A stretch of 64,000 nt of DNA from Lactiplantibacillus pentosus (lineage in GTDB: Bacteria > Bacillota > Bacilli > Lactobacillales > Lactobacillaceae): contig NZ_CP032757.1 of assembly GCF_003641185.1 (NCBI RefSeq), positions 682,001-746,000 on the forward strand, written 5' to 3'. Below the pieces are notes generated by a model that ran no database searches, was not told the DNA's origin, and saw only the letters and a list, made by a program, of their open reading frames with translations. Below are positions 37,559 to 47,302 of this stretch, piece by piece; the first letter of the stretch is position 1; every line of letters starts with the position of its first letter. A program made the translations under genes and the position numbers.

Positions 37559-37987
37559 TTAAACAGTTGGTTCTGAAATCTCCAGTAACTCAACTTGAAA
37601 GTTATTATACTTCAAGAATTCGCCCAATGACTCAATTACATTATCAGTTGTATTATATTCTGGAATTTGATTTAATGGTATGACTGTGAGACCGTTATCA
37701 TGGGACTCATCAAAAATATGTACATGAGGAGTCGGTGTTCCTTGGTGCGTTGCGCCAATTAAATCAACGCGAAGCATTATTTCCTTGTGCCTGTACATTA
37801 AAACGTAAGTTAAGTCTTTCTTACGAATGTGACCTTTTCGAACCTGAATGACTTTGAATTGTTCGTTGGAGTTAAAGACAGCATGTCCATTAAATACTTT
37901 TTGACTGCCTTGAACCGCACAAAACAGCTTATTCTGATTTGTGATTTTAGGATAGTTGTGTAAAGTTGAGTATTTCGTATCTTCCAA
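37559..37987 (-). CDS. hypothetical protein (DUF6978-like) paired with DUF1828
   Basis: A 142-residue protein that I recognise only as the kind of small partner often found beside DUF1828/1829 genes (DUF6978-like). Visible features: VFNSNEQFKVIQVRKGHIRKKD, MLRVDLIGATHQGTPTPHVHIFDE with several histidines, and an acidic C-terminus. It starts with TTG behind AGGGA. First gene of the two-gene operon. A defence or toxin-antitoxin-like role is inference from this pairing, not shown by motifs. Confidence 0.6.
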   Translation of the reverse strand: MEDTKYSTLHNYPKITNQNKLFCAVQGSQKVFNGHAVFNSNEQFKVIQVRKGHIRKKDLTYVLMYRHKEIMLRVDLIGATHQGTPTPHVHIFDESHDNGLTVIPLNQIPEYNTTDNVIESLGEFLKYNNFQVELLEISEPTV

Positions 37988-38705
37988 TTTATATTCCCTG
38001 CATTTCTTTTAGCTATTATAAAGCGAGTGACGAGAATCAAGCCCGCGACTATAGCTTGAAGGGCTGTTATTTTAATGGTAAATCACACAGCTCAAGCAGG
38101 GCTAGTTGGTACATAAGGTTCAGATTGCCTGTATTCCTAGTGACCGAATTAAAGTTGAAGGCAGGCAGGTCAGTAACGTTTTTCATTACATTATCTTACC
38201 TTCCCACTAATATACTACACTTCTTAGGTGTTTTGATATATAAGTGACTGCGGATTCAGATTTTCCACGTCAACAGTGGCTAATCGATTACCATCCTCGG
38301 TTCTTAAAATAGGACTGTATTTTTTCGCCAGTCAAAATTTGTTGATCATAGTTTCTAAAAGGCTTATCCGGGATAAACCGATTGTTCGATTTTTTCAAAG
38401 AAAAAAGGCATCTTCCTAATAGAAGAAAATGCCTTTTGTTCTAGTCGGCTTATCATCGCTGATTACCAACCATCTCATTTTCCCTATTTTATTGTATTAA
38501 GATGTTCAAGTCAATTTTCTGATCAAAATAGACACCATTCTTTTCGCGTGGTTGAGCCAGTGACTGTAGGTGATGACCCCGTATTAGCCGTCTTAATGCT
38601 GAATTTGTTATTTTCGGCCTCTTCAATGATAGTATCAATTACCCGTCATTAACTAAATACGCAAAAAAACTGGAAGTGCGCGTCACTCCCAGTTTTTTTA
38701 ATGTA
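37988..38705. other. intergenic region with two terminator hairpins
   Basis: About 700 AT-rich bases. A hairpin AAAAGGCAT/ATGCCTTTT lies at 38403-38438. A second bidirectional one, AAAAAACTGG...CCAGTTTTTTT, lies at 38663-38698. A short frame near 38552-38650 (VTVGDDPVLAVLMLN...) may be a gene scrap. No intact gene is seen. Confidence 0.5.
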
Positions 38706-38890
38706 AGCCCAATCAGCGACTCACCGAACTAGTCCCATCATTATAATTCAGCGTCATCCCAGGCTGAACATTGAAAATATAAACGTTAAAACTAACGGCG
38801 TTGCTGCCAACAGATTGACCACGCATTTGAACACCACGGGCTAACAATTCGTTGCCCCTGAAAATTGGGGTTAATTAGTAGCAGATTGTA
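38706..38890 (-). pseudogene. duplicated 3' end of the nuclease gene
   Basis: About 185 bases nearly identical to 39963-40147, the end of the nuclease gene, starting at the same base just past the stop codon. It covers the last ~60 codons, and a TAA replaces a glutamine codon near its upstream end (TACTAATTAACC versus TACCAAGTAACC). The terminator at 38663-38698 lies directly behind this copy. The intact nuclease gene has no terminator of its own. Confidence 0.85.
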
Positions 38891-38953
38891 TCGAAATAGA
38901 AATGTACCGCACGACAGTTGTTTGGTAGTTAGTGATAGCAGATCCTAAGATTG

Positions 38954-39886
38954 CTAGTCAGCACTACTTGAAATCTTTATGGATGAAATCAGTGCACCGA
39001 CTATTAGGACTGTAAAAATCCAATATTCGAGACAGCCGGTATATAGAATAATTAATGTGTTGAATCCCAAGTTTTTGGAATCATTATAGCTCCAAGATGT
39101 TAGTTCCTGTGTTCCTTGCAAGACCATTTGTAAACAGAAACGAAGCATTTGCTTATTTGATGTTTGGGAGTTTTGATTTGATGATTTATCAGCCTTTTTA
39201 TTATAAATTTTAGTTTGATAAAATTCAGTGTTTTCAGTTTCTTCAATTGTGGTACCAATTGCGAAAGAAAATAATGTCAGTACTAATGCAGCAAAAACAC
39301 AAATCGGAATTAGCGAAAGTGCCTTCCTAGAGATTATCTTATAGAGTACAAGGAAACCGGCCACAAAGAATACATTGATATTAATGAAGTTAAAAATGAT
39401 AGTTGATTGATTTTCAATGAGTGAAATTAGCAAGAATAGAAGTGGTCCTAAATATAACCACGCTAGCAAAATAATTGAAAAAGATACTATCAACTTTCCA
39501 ATCAACTTATTTTTGTACTTGGAAAAGAATATGGTGATATATTTGTACACAGCTAATCCAAACCAAAAGGAAAGCAAATAAATTAATATAGTAATGCTAA
39601 GAAGAAAAGGAAATTTCAAAGTAAGAGATATACTTGTCAGATGAAATACCCGTGTTATGTGAAATATTCCAACAATAAGTAGAGATAGAACAAATATAAC
39701 AATATTTTTTTTGAATCCTCGTAAATCCCATATTAGCGCGAGGATTGTTTTTGCTTTATCATAATAAGAGATATTTGTCTTTGATAATATTGATTTGAAA
39801 GTATCACTTGAAAATTCCTCATTGGCAACAATCATAGCAGCAGGCATAGCGAAAATAATTGCTATCCAACTGATAAATATTAACAT
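38954..39886 (-). CDS. multi-pass membrane protein of unknown function
   Basis: I do not recognise this 310-residue protein. It has about seven to eight hydrophobic segments (e.g. FISWIAIIFAMPAAMIVA, NIVIFVLSLLIVGIF, IIYLLS-like stretches, LIPICVFAALVLTLFSFAIG), a hydrophilic external or cytoplasmic patch (ETENTEFYQTKIYNKKADKSSNQ) and a final helix. It is clearly richer in AT, Ile, Phe and Lys than neighbouring genes. ATG 39886 lies 5 bases after GGAGG. It is bracketed by the two copies of the nuclease 3' end, suggesting it arrived as a unit. Confidence 0.75.
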   Translation of the reverse strand: MLIFISWIAIIFAMPAAMIVANEEFSSDTFKSILSKTNISYYDKAKTILALIWDLRGFKKNIVIFVLSLLIVGIFHITRVFHLTSISLTLKFPFLLSITILIYLLSFWFGLAVYKYITIFFSKYKNKLIGKLIVSFSIILLAWLYLGPLLFLLISLIENQSTIIFNFININVFFVAGFLVLYKIISRKALSLIPICVFAALVLTLFSFAIGTTIEETENTEFYQTKIYNKKADKSSNQNSQTSNKQMLRFCLQMVLQGTQELTSWSYNDSKNLGFNTLIILYTGCLEYWIFTVLIVGALISSIKISSSAD

Positions 39887-39969
39887 ATGGGCCTCCATAA
39901 ATCTTTGTTTGATTATTTGTAAAATTGAGCGATCATTGTGTATCTAACTTTTTGAACAATATAGCCCAA

Positions 39970-40944
39970 TCAGCGACTCACCGAACTAGTCCCATCATTA
40001 TAATTCAGGGTCATTCCAGGCTGAACATTGAAGATATAAACGTTAAAACTAACGGCATTGCTGCCAACTGATTGACCACGCATTTGGACACCACGGGCTA
40101 ACAATTCGTTGCCCCTGAAAATTGGGGTTACTTGGTAGCGGACGTAGTTATTTGGACTGGCTTTCAAATAGTCCGCGACTTGGTCTTCGTAAGTCGTCAT
40201 TTCGGGGTCGTTCAAGGTGCGAGTCCCGGTCATCAGATTTTTGATGTTATTATTTTGACCAGTCAACTGGTAACCAATCAAGTGACTGCGATTATAGAGC
40301 CAGCCGCTGCTGATTCGTTTATTATGCCAGCCAGTTGGTTGGACGTTGAGCGCCTCACGTTCGGCCTTAGGCATCAGCGATTGGTTGAGTAGGGCGTTGG
40401 CAGCCGTGACCCGGTTCAACTGGTCTAAGTCGCCGTATTTTTGCCAGGCGCCGCGGCTGGTACTGAGGTCATCACGACTAAACGCCGGCTGATTTTGATT
40501 GACGGTGATCGTCTGTTGACCCGCGTAGGCTTTGTTGGCCAACGCTGCGTTACTTGGATTACTGCCGGTAGTGGTGGTTGCGGCCGTTTTGGACGTTGCA
40601 CCAGCTTGTTGGTTCTTTTTCTTCTGATTATCGACTTGTGTTTTGTCTTTTGATAATTGCTTGGCAGCTTGCTTTAGGCTACTAGCAGAGGCCGAGTTCG
40701 CTTCTTGAAGCGTCGTCAATTTTTGATCATTGGTTGCGATAACTAGGTGTGTTTTGGTGACGGTCTTAGTTTTGACTGTCGGTTGTGCCTGCTTCCCCGG
40801 TAGACTAAAGAGTCCAATACTGACGAGCAATAAGAGTAGCGCTGGCCAACCGTGCCGCCACCATTGCCGTCCGGGATAATGGCGATAGCTCTGCCAACCC
40901 CAGTAGATTGCGGCCAATAAAATAAGTGTTCCGATGATTCCCAA
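39970..40944 (-). CDS. DNA/RNA non-specific endonuclease (DNA-entry nuclease-like)
   Basis: A 324-residue protein. An N-terminal membrane region (two hydrophobic stretches before residue 50) and a coiled, Lys/Gln/Thr-rich linker lead to a C-terminal beta-beta-alpha-metal nuclease domain. The active-site motif is YNRSHLIGYQLTGQNNNIKN, matching the DRGH-type catalytic histidine and metal-binding asparagines of EndA/NucA nucleases. It starts TTG behind GGGGGA, 11 bases after the lipoprotein gene on the same strand. It is likely membrane-anchored with the domain outside. Confidence 0.85.
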   Translation of the reverse strand: MGIIGTLILLAAIYWGWQSYRHYPGRQWWRHGWPALLLLLVSIGLFSLPGKQAQPTVKTKTVTKTHLVIATNDQKLTTLQEANSASASSLKQAAKQLSKDKTQVDNQKKKNQQAGATSKTAATTTTGSNPSNAALANKAYAGQQTITVNQNQPAFSRDDLSTSRGAWQKYGDLDQLNRVTAANALLNQSLMPKAEREALNVQPTGWHNKRISSGWLYNRSHLIGYQLTGQNNNIKNLMTGTRTLNDPEMTTYEDQVADYLKASPNNYVRYQVTPIFRGNELLARGVQMRGQSVGSNAVSFNVYIFNVQPGMTLNYNDGTSSVSR

Positions 40945-40955
40945 TGTGCTTCCCC

Positions 40956-41567
40956 CTAACGTAGTGATTTGCGGTAGCCGGCAGCTTGTGCTTCGGCTTC
41001 TGTACTAAAATAAACCGCATTTTTACCCGCCATCCGGTAGTTTTGACCCGTTTCAACGTGGTAAATCTTTGAATTGCGGTTACCGACGATGCGGCCCGTT
41101 TGCGCGGTGTTGGTATCGCCCGAGGTCCGGTTGGCATGGCTGGTCTGAGTGGAAGCAGTCTGGCTTTGGGCCGTTTGTTTGGATTCGCTCGCAGCTTCTG
41201 ATGCCGCTTTGGACTGTGACTCCGATGCGGCTACGGCAACGCTGGCAGCGGATTTGGACGCCGCACGTGAAGAAGCTTTGACGGCCGCGGTGGAACTTGC
41301 GAGTTGGTCAGATTGTGAATCAGCCTGACTAGCGGCCAGTGAGAGTTGCTTTTCGCTTGAGCTGAGCGCCTTAGCTGATGCGGCGTTAGCTCGACTAGCT
41401 GCGCGTGCTTTGGCCCAAGCAGTCTTGTTGGCCTTAGTCCGTTTCGTGACGCGAACCACCTGCGTTTTGGTGCTGGTCTGCTTGGCAGAATCTTGCGCAG
41501 TCGTGGTGCAGCCCGTTAAAATGAATAAACTCGCAAAGATAATTGCAAGCTGTTTAGCATGGTGCAT
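40956..41567 (-). CDS. lipoprotein with Ala/Ser-rich spacer and C-terminal 'sunset'-like domain
   Basis: A 203-residue exported lipoprotein. The signal peptide ends in lipobox LTGC (Cys near residue 20). Residues 30-145 are dominated by Ala, Ser, Lys and Gln, a wall-spanning or coiled stalk. The C-terminal ~45 residues (GRIVGNRNSKIYHVETGQNY...AVYFSTEAEAQAAGYRKS) match the short domain commonly attached to or beside secreted nucleases, described as Ada-like or sunset. AGGGGGAG precedes the ATG. Operon with the nuclease. Confidence 0.8.
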   Translation of the reverse strand: MHHAKQLAIIFASLFILTGCTTTAQDSAKQTSTKTQVVRVTKRTKANKTAWAKARAASRANAASAKALSSSEKQLSLAASQADSQSDQLASSTAAVKASSRAASKSAASVAVAASESQSKAASEAASESKQTAQSQTASTQTSHANRTSGDTNTAQTGRIVGNRNSKIYHVETGQNYRMAGKNAVYFSTEAEAQAAGYRKSLR

Positions 41568-41864
41568 GTGTGTCTCCCCCTTGGTAAGTATATGAATATT
41601 ATTATACAGAAACGGTAACCGCGGGTAAAGGCTACTTGGCTGTCAGAATACTAGTGGACTGCGGTTTGGAGAATCGGGTGGCTTGCTTGAGGATGGATGA
41701 TTGGTTGCAAATTGCTGGTAAAGTCCAGTGGTTCAGCTTAAAGTTAGTAATGTGAAATTATTAGTTCAATCGGGCACTCGGACGCCGTAAAACGCCGATA
41801 ACGGTTGTATAAACAGGCTAAGATTGCGATAATAGGAACAAACAGACCAGATGGGGGAATTTTT

Positions 41865-44468
41865 TTGAAGGCAAGGTTACAGAAAATCGGGGCGGCAATC
41901 AATAAACGCATGGGGATCATTAAGGCGCTGTTTGTGTTCTCCGTCCTGTTATTTGTGATTTCAGAAGTCGGCAAAATCGCGAAGGAGGTCAGCGGTGCGC
42001 AGTTGGCGACCGCACTGGCTTCGCAAAGTTGGTGGCATCTATTGAGTATGGTCGTGATTGGGATTATTGCCGTCACGCCAATGCTGACATACGATGTGAT
42101 GATTACGAAGTTTTTGCCCAATCACTATTCATTGGGCTATATTCTAAAAGCGGGGTGGATCACCAATACCTTTACGAATATTGGTGGCTTTGGTGGCGTG
42201 CTGGGTGCGTCCTTGCGCGCTAACTTTTATAACCGTGAAGCGACTAAAAAACAAATCGTATTTGCGATTTCTAAAATCGCGTTATTTTTAGTCTCGGGCC
42301 TATCACTGTACTGTATGATTTCGCTGGTCCTAGTTTACGGCTTTGGCATTGGTCAAATGTATGGGACTTACTGGATTTGGCTCGTCGGTGGAGCCTTGTA
42401 TTTTCCAGCCATTTTTATTTTCACCCGGGTCAATGATTAGGAATTTTTTGATGGCTTGACACTAGGTAATGTCGTGCGCTTATTGAGTGGCTCATTTGGT
42501 GAATGGACCGGCTGCGTGCTGTTCTTCCTGTTGATTGGGAACTTTATGGGACTGCCGATTGATTTTGCGGCAGTTGTCCCGTTATTCGTGATTGCCTCGG
42601 TCGTTGGTGAGGTTTCAATGGTGCCCGGCGGAATCGGCTCGTTTGACGTCTTCATGATTTTTGGCCTGGCAGCGGTCGGCGTTTCGCGCCCAGATGCCGT
42701 CGCCTGGCTGTTGTTCTATCGATTATTCTACTATATTATTCCGTTTGCCATTGGGCTAGTGCTATTCGTCCATGATACGGGACATCGGCTCAACGTTCGA
42801 TTGGCAGGGATTCCTAAGCAAGCCTTGCAACGGGGCGCTCAGATGGTCTTGACGGTCTTTCTGTACGTCTCTGGCTTCTTGATGCTGCTCATGTCGACGG
42901 TCCCTAACTTCGCGTACAATAATAAACTGTTCTTGCAGTTCTACCCGTACACGTTCTTTTTCATTAACCAAGCAAGTAGTATCATCATGGCGTTTCTACT
43001 AATTGGGGTCGCGTTGGGAACGGCCGGACGGGTCAAAAAGGCATTTTGGCCGACCGTGATCGTTCTATTGGTCGCAATTTTGAATACGATTCGCTGGTTA
43101 GTCGTCTATGATGCAATTTCCATGAAATTTATTATTTTCCTAGTCATTATTCTGGCGTTAGTAGCACTGTCACGGCACGCCTATTATCGCGACCGGATGG
43201 CCTTTTCGTGGGGGCAAACGTTGTGGGTTGGTTGTGTCTACGTCGTGACCTTCGTATTGTACACGATCGTGGGGGTCTACAACGCGCCGCAGATCCATCA
43301 CCGGCACGCGGTTCCCGAAGCACTATTCTTCCCGTCACAGAAGCTCTGGTTATTTGGGGTGCTGGGACTCGTCCTGGCTGCCATGATTTTAGTTTTGATG
43401 TATCGATATTTTGCCAGCGGTCACAACCAGCGTTTACAGCAAACGGTGGATGCCGCGCGGGTCAAGCAGATCATCGACAACTATGGTGGGAATGAAATTT
43501 CACATTTAGCTTACTTGAATGATAAGTTAGCTTACTATTACCAAGTTGATGGCCAAGACCAGCTCATCTTCTTGTATCAGCTCAAGGCGGATAAATTAAT
43601 TATCATGGGTGAGCCGTTTGGCAATCAGGCGGTGCTCCAGGCGGCGCTTGAACAATTGCTAGACGATGCCGATAGTGATGGCTGTTCGCTGGTATTTTAT
43701 GAAATCAACGAGACGCTGACGATGCGGCTGCATGAGATGGGCTTTGACTTCATCAAAACGGGTGAGGAAGGTCATGTTAAATTGGCTGATTTTAGTCTGG
43801 CTGGTAAACGGCTCCGCGGTGAACGCGCGTTAATGAATAAATTTGCACGTGATCAGTATGAGTTTGCGGTGTTGCAACCACCGTTTAGCGCAGAAGTCAT
43901 GGCCGAGCTGCGGGCCGTTTCAGATAGTTGGCTAGCCGGTGAGACGGAAAAGGGCTTCTCGCTGGGCTTCTTTGATGAGTCGTACTTGAATCAGGCGCCC
44001 ATCGCCGTCGTCTATGATCCTGAGCACCGGATTGTTGCTTTCGCCAACATCATGCCGCAGGGGAATCATCAGACGACCTCGATCGACTTAATGCGCTCAA
44101 GTAAGGCCGCCCCATCCGGCATCATGGATACGGTGTTCGTGCACTTGTTTGAACAGGCGCGTGATGACGGCTATGCCTATTTCAATATGGGAATGGCGCC
44201 ATTATCCGGCGTCGGCGTCTCCCGGTATAGTTTTATTCAAGAAAAGATTGCCCACTTGATTTATGAGTACGGGTATCAGCTATACGGGTTCCAAGGGTTG
44301 CGTTCCTATAAGGAAAAATATGTGACGGATTGGGCGCCGAAGTACATCGCCTACCGTAAACGCAATTCGCTGATTTTCACCATCCTCCAGTTGCTGCAGG
44401 TGGTAAATACGCGGGTGCATAAATCTGGTCAACGCCGACCAGTGTGGTTATTCAAACGGTTGAAATAA
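41865..44468 (+). pseudogene. mprF: mprF (phosphatidylglycerol lysyltransferase/flippase) interrupted by an in-frame amber codon
   Basis: Read through, this is a 867-residue MprF: an N-terminal multi-helix flippase (about 20-500) and a C-terminal aminoacyl-PG synthase domain (about 530-860, with SRYSFIQEKIAHLIYEYGYQLYGFQGLRSYKEKY). TAG at 42438-42440, after FTRVND and before EFFDGLTLGNVV, splits it. Both halves are in the same frame, so one base substitution (CAG or AAG to TAG) explains it. TTG 41865 behind GGGGGA is the likely start. MprF lysinylates phosphatidylglycerol and protects against cationic peptides. The downstream 670-codon part retains the whole synthase domain and could only be made by re-initiation or suppression. 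A sequencing error is possible. Confidence 0.88.
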
Positions 44469-44732
44469 TTGAATGGGATGCGTCGTTGCTAGCAGTGACG
44501 GCGTGTCTTTTTTTAGGACGGCCGCTGTTCACTCGGATACGTCGGTGCCGCAATCTGTCAATACCAGGGGTGGTCATGGGGACGTTCGTAAATGAGGATC
44601 CTAAGTAAAAATTGATGGCAAAAATAATGATTGCACCAAAGCCCGATGTAACAGGTTGTAACACGATAGTTGCTCGACTTTTAGCGAGGCTTGCCGGTAT
44701 GCTGAACTTGATAACAGAAAGGATTTGATGAA

Positions 44733-45398
44733 TTGGAATTAGGGCCAGCGTTAAAACAGCAACGAGAGTCGTTAGGGTTAACCCAACAAGTATTGGCAGA
44801 CCAATTACACGTGACCCGACAGACGGTTTCACGTTGGGAAAATGGCAGTACGTATCCCAACTTAGATACCTTGGTCGAATTGAGTGACCGTTTGAACATC
44901 TCATTAGATAAGCTACTTAAATCTGAGGAAGTCCCCGTAGTGCCGGTGGTTCATCAGATTAGTCGGGATGTACAGCTGAAACGGCGCTATTTACGTAGTT
45001 TGATTGTCATCATCAGTATGCTAGTTTTATTAGCCAGTCTATTCGGCTTACTGAGTTGGGGGCATCGGAATCAAATTGAGATGATCGACCGCGTGAATCC
45101 GTTTTTAAGCACGAAACTTGGCTATGGTATTTTGCCAACTAAAGTGACGGGGATGGCCGATACGTACGTGTCAGATGATTCCTTTGGCAACGGAGAGTGG
45201 TTGAAGTTCTACTCGGGGCAACCGACTAAGTCTGCCCGGTGGGTGCTAGTTAAACACAAGGGCTCGTACGTCAGTGGCGTTCGGGTGATTCGCCGCAATC
45301 AGATTCCACTCGTCATGCGGGAACAGGCCGGGTCGATCTATCTCAAGTATCATCAGAAAACGGATGGCCCACGCGCTAGTTGGAAATTTTGGGATTGA
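44733..45398 (+). CDS. HTH (Xre family) regulator with a membrane anchor
   Basis: A 221-residue protein. An N-terminal Cro/C1 helix-turn-helix (ALKQQRESLGLTQQVLADQLHVTRQTVSRWENGSTYP) is followed by one membrane helix (LRSLIVIISMLVLLASLFGLL, about 90-110) and an extracytoplasmic C-terminal domain of about 105 residues. This resembles Firmicute regulators that sense an external signal. It starts with TTG, 9 bases after AAAGGA. Target unknown; the neighbouring mprF is one candidate. Confidence 0.8.
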   Translation: MELGPALKQQRESLGLTQQVLADQLHVTRQTVSRWENGSTYPNLDTLVELSDRLNISLDKLLKSEEVPVVPVVHQISRDVQLKRRYLRSLIVIISMLVLLASLFGLLSWGHRNQIEMIDRVNPFLSTKLGYGILPTKVTGMADTYVSDDSFGNGEWLKFYSGQPTKSARWVLVKHKGSYVSGVRVIRRNQIPLVMREQAGSIYLKYHQKTDGPRASWKFWD

Positions 45399-45474
45399 CT
45401 ATGAATCGGTGGCGGTATTTCCGCTTGATGACAAGCGCCCAGATTCAGCCCCATTGACACGACTTCCCACACAA

Positions 45475-45524
45475 CAAAAGACCCGACGCACCGTCTTTCA
45501 ATTAGACGTGTACGTCGGGTCTTT
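45475..45524. terminator. bidirectional rho-independent terminator
   Basis: AAAAGACCCGACG pairs with CGTCGGGTCTTTT, U-rich on both strands, between the convergent HTH and LOG genes. Confidence 0.9.
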
Positions 45525-45574
45525 TGGTTGTCATAGCGTCGTAGCGCCACGCGAATAACGGTATGGCGAACGGC

Positions 45575-46150
45575 TTAATTTGTATATTTAGGCGGTAGGA
45601 CGTGTTTAAAGTGCTGGAAGCCGTCGAAGATTTCGTCCAAATCATGACCGTTAATAAACAGGTCAAGGTTTGCTTCTGGTGCAAAGCCCAAATCGGCGGT
45701 CTTTTGCAGCATATTGACTAGGTCATCGTAAAAGCCGTCAATGTTGTAAAGGGCGATTGGTTTTTGATGGATGTCCATCTGACTCCATGAGAGCATCTGT
45801 AGGAATTCTTCAAACGTTCCGAAGCCACCGGGTAAGACAATGAATGCGTCGGCGAGATGCAACATCTTTTCTTTCCGTTCCGTCATCGTACGCGTTTCGA
45901 TGAACGTCGTCACTTCTTTAAAAGCGAGTTCGCGTTCGACGAGAAAGTGGGGAATGATACCAATCACGCGCCCACCAGCCGTCATGGTTGCTTTGGCGAC
46001 TTTCCCCATCAGGCCATGGTCACCCCCACCATAGACCAGTTGATAATCATTGGCAGCGAGGTATTTGCCTAGCGCGACCGTCTTATCACTAAAAGCTTGG
46101 TCCAAACCAGAGTTGGACCCACAAAAGACACAAATATTATGAATTGCCAT
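45575..46150 (-). CDS. LOG family nucleotide phosphoribohydrolase (TIGR00730)
   Basis: A 191-residue Rossmann-fold protein with VFCGSNSGLD, YGGGDHGLMGKVAKA and the catalytic PGGFGTFEEFLQML. Family members cleave ribose phosphate from nucleoside 5'-monophosphates. The physiological substrate in lactobacilli is not established. GGGGGTCG is the nearest ribosome-site-like sequence before the ATG. Monocistronic. Confidence 0.9.
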   Translation of the reverse strand: MAIHNICVFCGSNSGLDQAFSDKTVALGKYLAANDYQLVYGGGDHGLMGKVAKATMTAGGRVIGIIPHFLVERELAFKEVTTFIETRTMTERKEKMLHLADAFIVLPGGFGTFEEFLQMLSWSQMDIHQKPIALYNIDGFYDDLVNMLQKTADLGFAPEANLDLFINGHDLDEIFDGFQHFKHVLPPKYTN

Positions 46151-46182
46151 TTGAAACGACCCCCAAAATAAATTTTCCTAGC

Positions 46183-46214
46183 AAAAATGCGACTCGCTAC
46201 CGAGCCGCATTTTA
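46183..46214 (-). terminator. rho-independent terminator of nrdHEF
   Basis: AAAATGCG pairs with CGCATTTT, with CTCG/CGAG inside; a T run follows on the minus strand. Confidence 0.85.
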
Positions 46215-46264
46215 ATTAATAACACCGTGATACCAACTAACAACGTTCGTACTGACGAGACGTT

Positions 46265-47275
46265 TTAGTCGTCTGGTTCACCAATATCGTAGTCGGTATC
46301 TTGCATGGCTTCAACTTGACCTAACCGATAGCCATTCCCAACTTGTGAGAAGAAGTCATGGTTAGAAGTCCCCGTTGAGATCCCGTTCATGACGACTGGG
46401 TTAACGTCTTCTGCCGTGTCTGGGAAGAGGGCGTCTTGACCCAAGTTCATCAAGGCTTTGTTGGCGTTGTAACGACTGAAGGTCAAAACTTCATCTGACC
46501 AGCCAATTTGATCGTAAACGAGGTGCACGTAGTTTTCTTCGTTTTCGTAAAGCTTGTAGAGGAAGTCGAACATCCAGTCTTTGAATTCGGCTTGTTGCTT
46601 TTCGGAACGGTTCTTGAAGCCTAATTGGAACTTGTAACCAATGTAAGTGCCATGAACACTTTCGTCCCGTAAAATCAATTTGATGATTTCGGCGACGTTT
46701 GGTAATTGGTTATGACCCAAGTAATATAGCGGTGTGTAGAAACCGGAATAGAACAGGAACGTTTCCAAGAAGACGTTCGCTACTTTTTGCTTCAATGGGT
46801 CTTCATCGATATTATCGTAAAGCTTGTAGATCCATTGTGCCTTAGTTTGCAAGAATTCTTCACTGTCACTCCAGTCGAAGATTTCGTTGATTTCATCAGG
46901 CGTATTCAACGTTTCAAAAATCGTTGAGTAACTCTTTGCGTGGACCGATTCCATGAATTGAATGTTATTCAAAACGGCCGTTTCGTGAGACGTTAAGACG
47001 TTTCGCCGAAGTGCTTGCAAGCCATCTTGTGATTGTAAGGTGTCAAGCAGTGTTAACCCGCCGAACACGTGTCCAACCACCCAACGATGGTCGTCATCTA
47101 ATTCACGCCAGTCTGCCATATCGTTGGAGACCGGAATCCGGGTATCTAACCAGAATTGTTCCGTTAGTTTTTCCCAGGTACTTTTATCAATTGCATCTGA
47201 AACTTGATCCCAGTTAATTGCCTTATAGTTGCCATTACTGAGCAGTTTTTGGTAGTAAGCCAAGTCTGTTGCCAT
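46265..47275 (-). CDS. nrdF: class Ib ribonucleotide reductase, small subunit
   Basis: Provides the dimanganese- or diiron-tyrosyl radical for deoxynucleotide synthesis. The 336 residues contain the metal ligands and helices typical of NrdF (HETAVLNNIQFMESVHAKSYS, ILRDESVHGTYIGYKFQ). It follows nrdE by 27 bases. Confidence 0.95.
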   Translation of the reverse strand: MATDLAYYQKLLSNGNYKAINWDQVSDAIDKSTWEKLTEQFWLDTRIPVSNDMADWRELDDDHRWVVGHVFGGLTLLDTLQSQDGLQALRRNVLTSHETAVLNNIQFMESVHAKSYSTIFETLNTPDEINEIFDWSDSEEFLQTKAQWIYKLYDNIDEDPLKQKVANVFLETFLFYSGFYTPLYYLGHNQLPNVAEIIKLILRDESVHGTYIGYKFQLGFKNRSEKQQAEFKDWMFDFLYKLYENEENYVHLVYDQIGWSDEVLTFSRYNANKALMNLGQDALFPDTAEDVNPVVMNGISTGTSNHDFFSQVGNGYRLGQVEAMQDTDYDIGEPDD

Positions 47276-47302
47276 TTGTTATCCTCCTAGAGATCTAAGA
47301 TA

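Noticed and set aside
42456..44468. The downstream mprF part as an independent complete gene
   Set aside because: Its frame is continuous with the upstream half across a single TAG, there is no good ribosome site at 42456, and it begins in mid-flippase.
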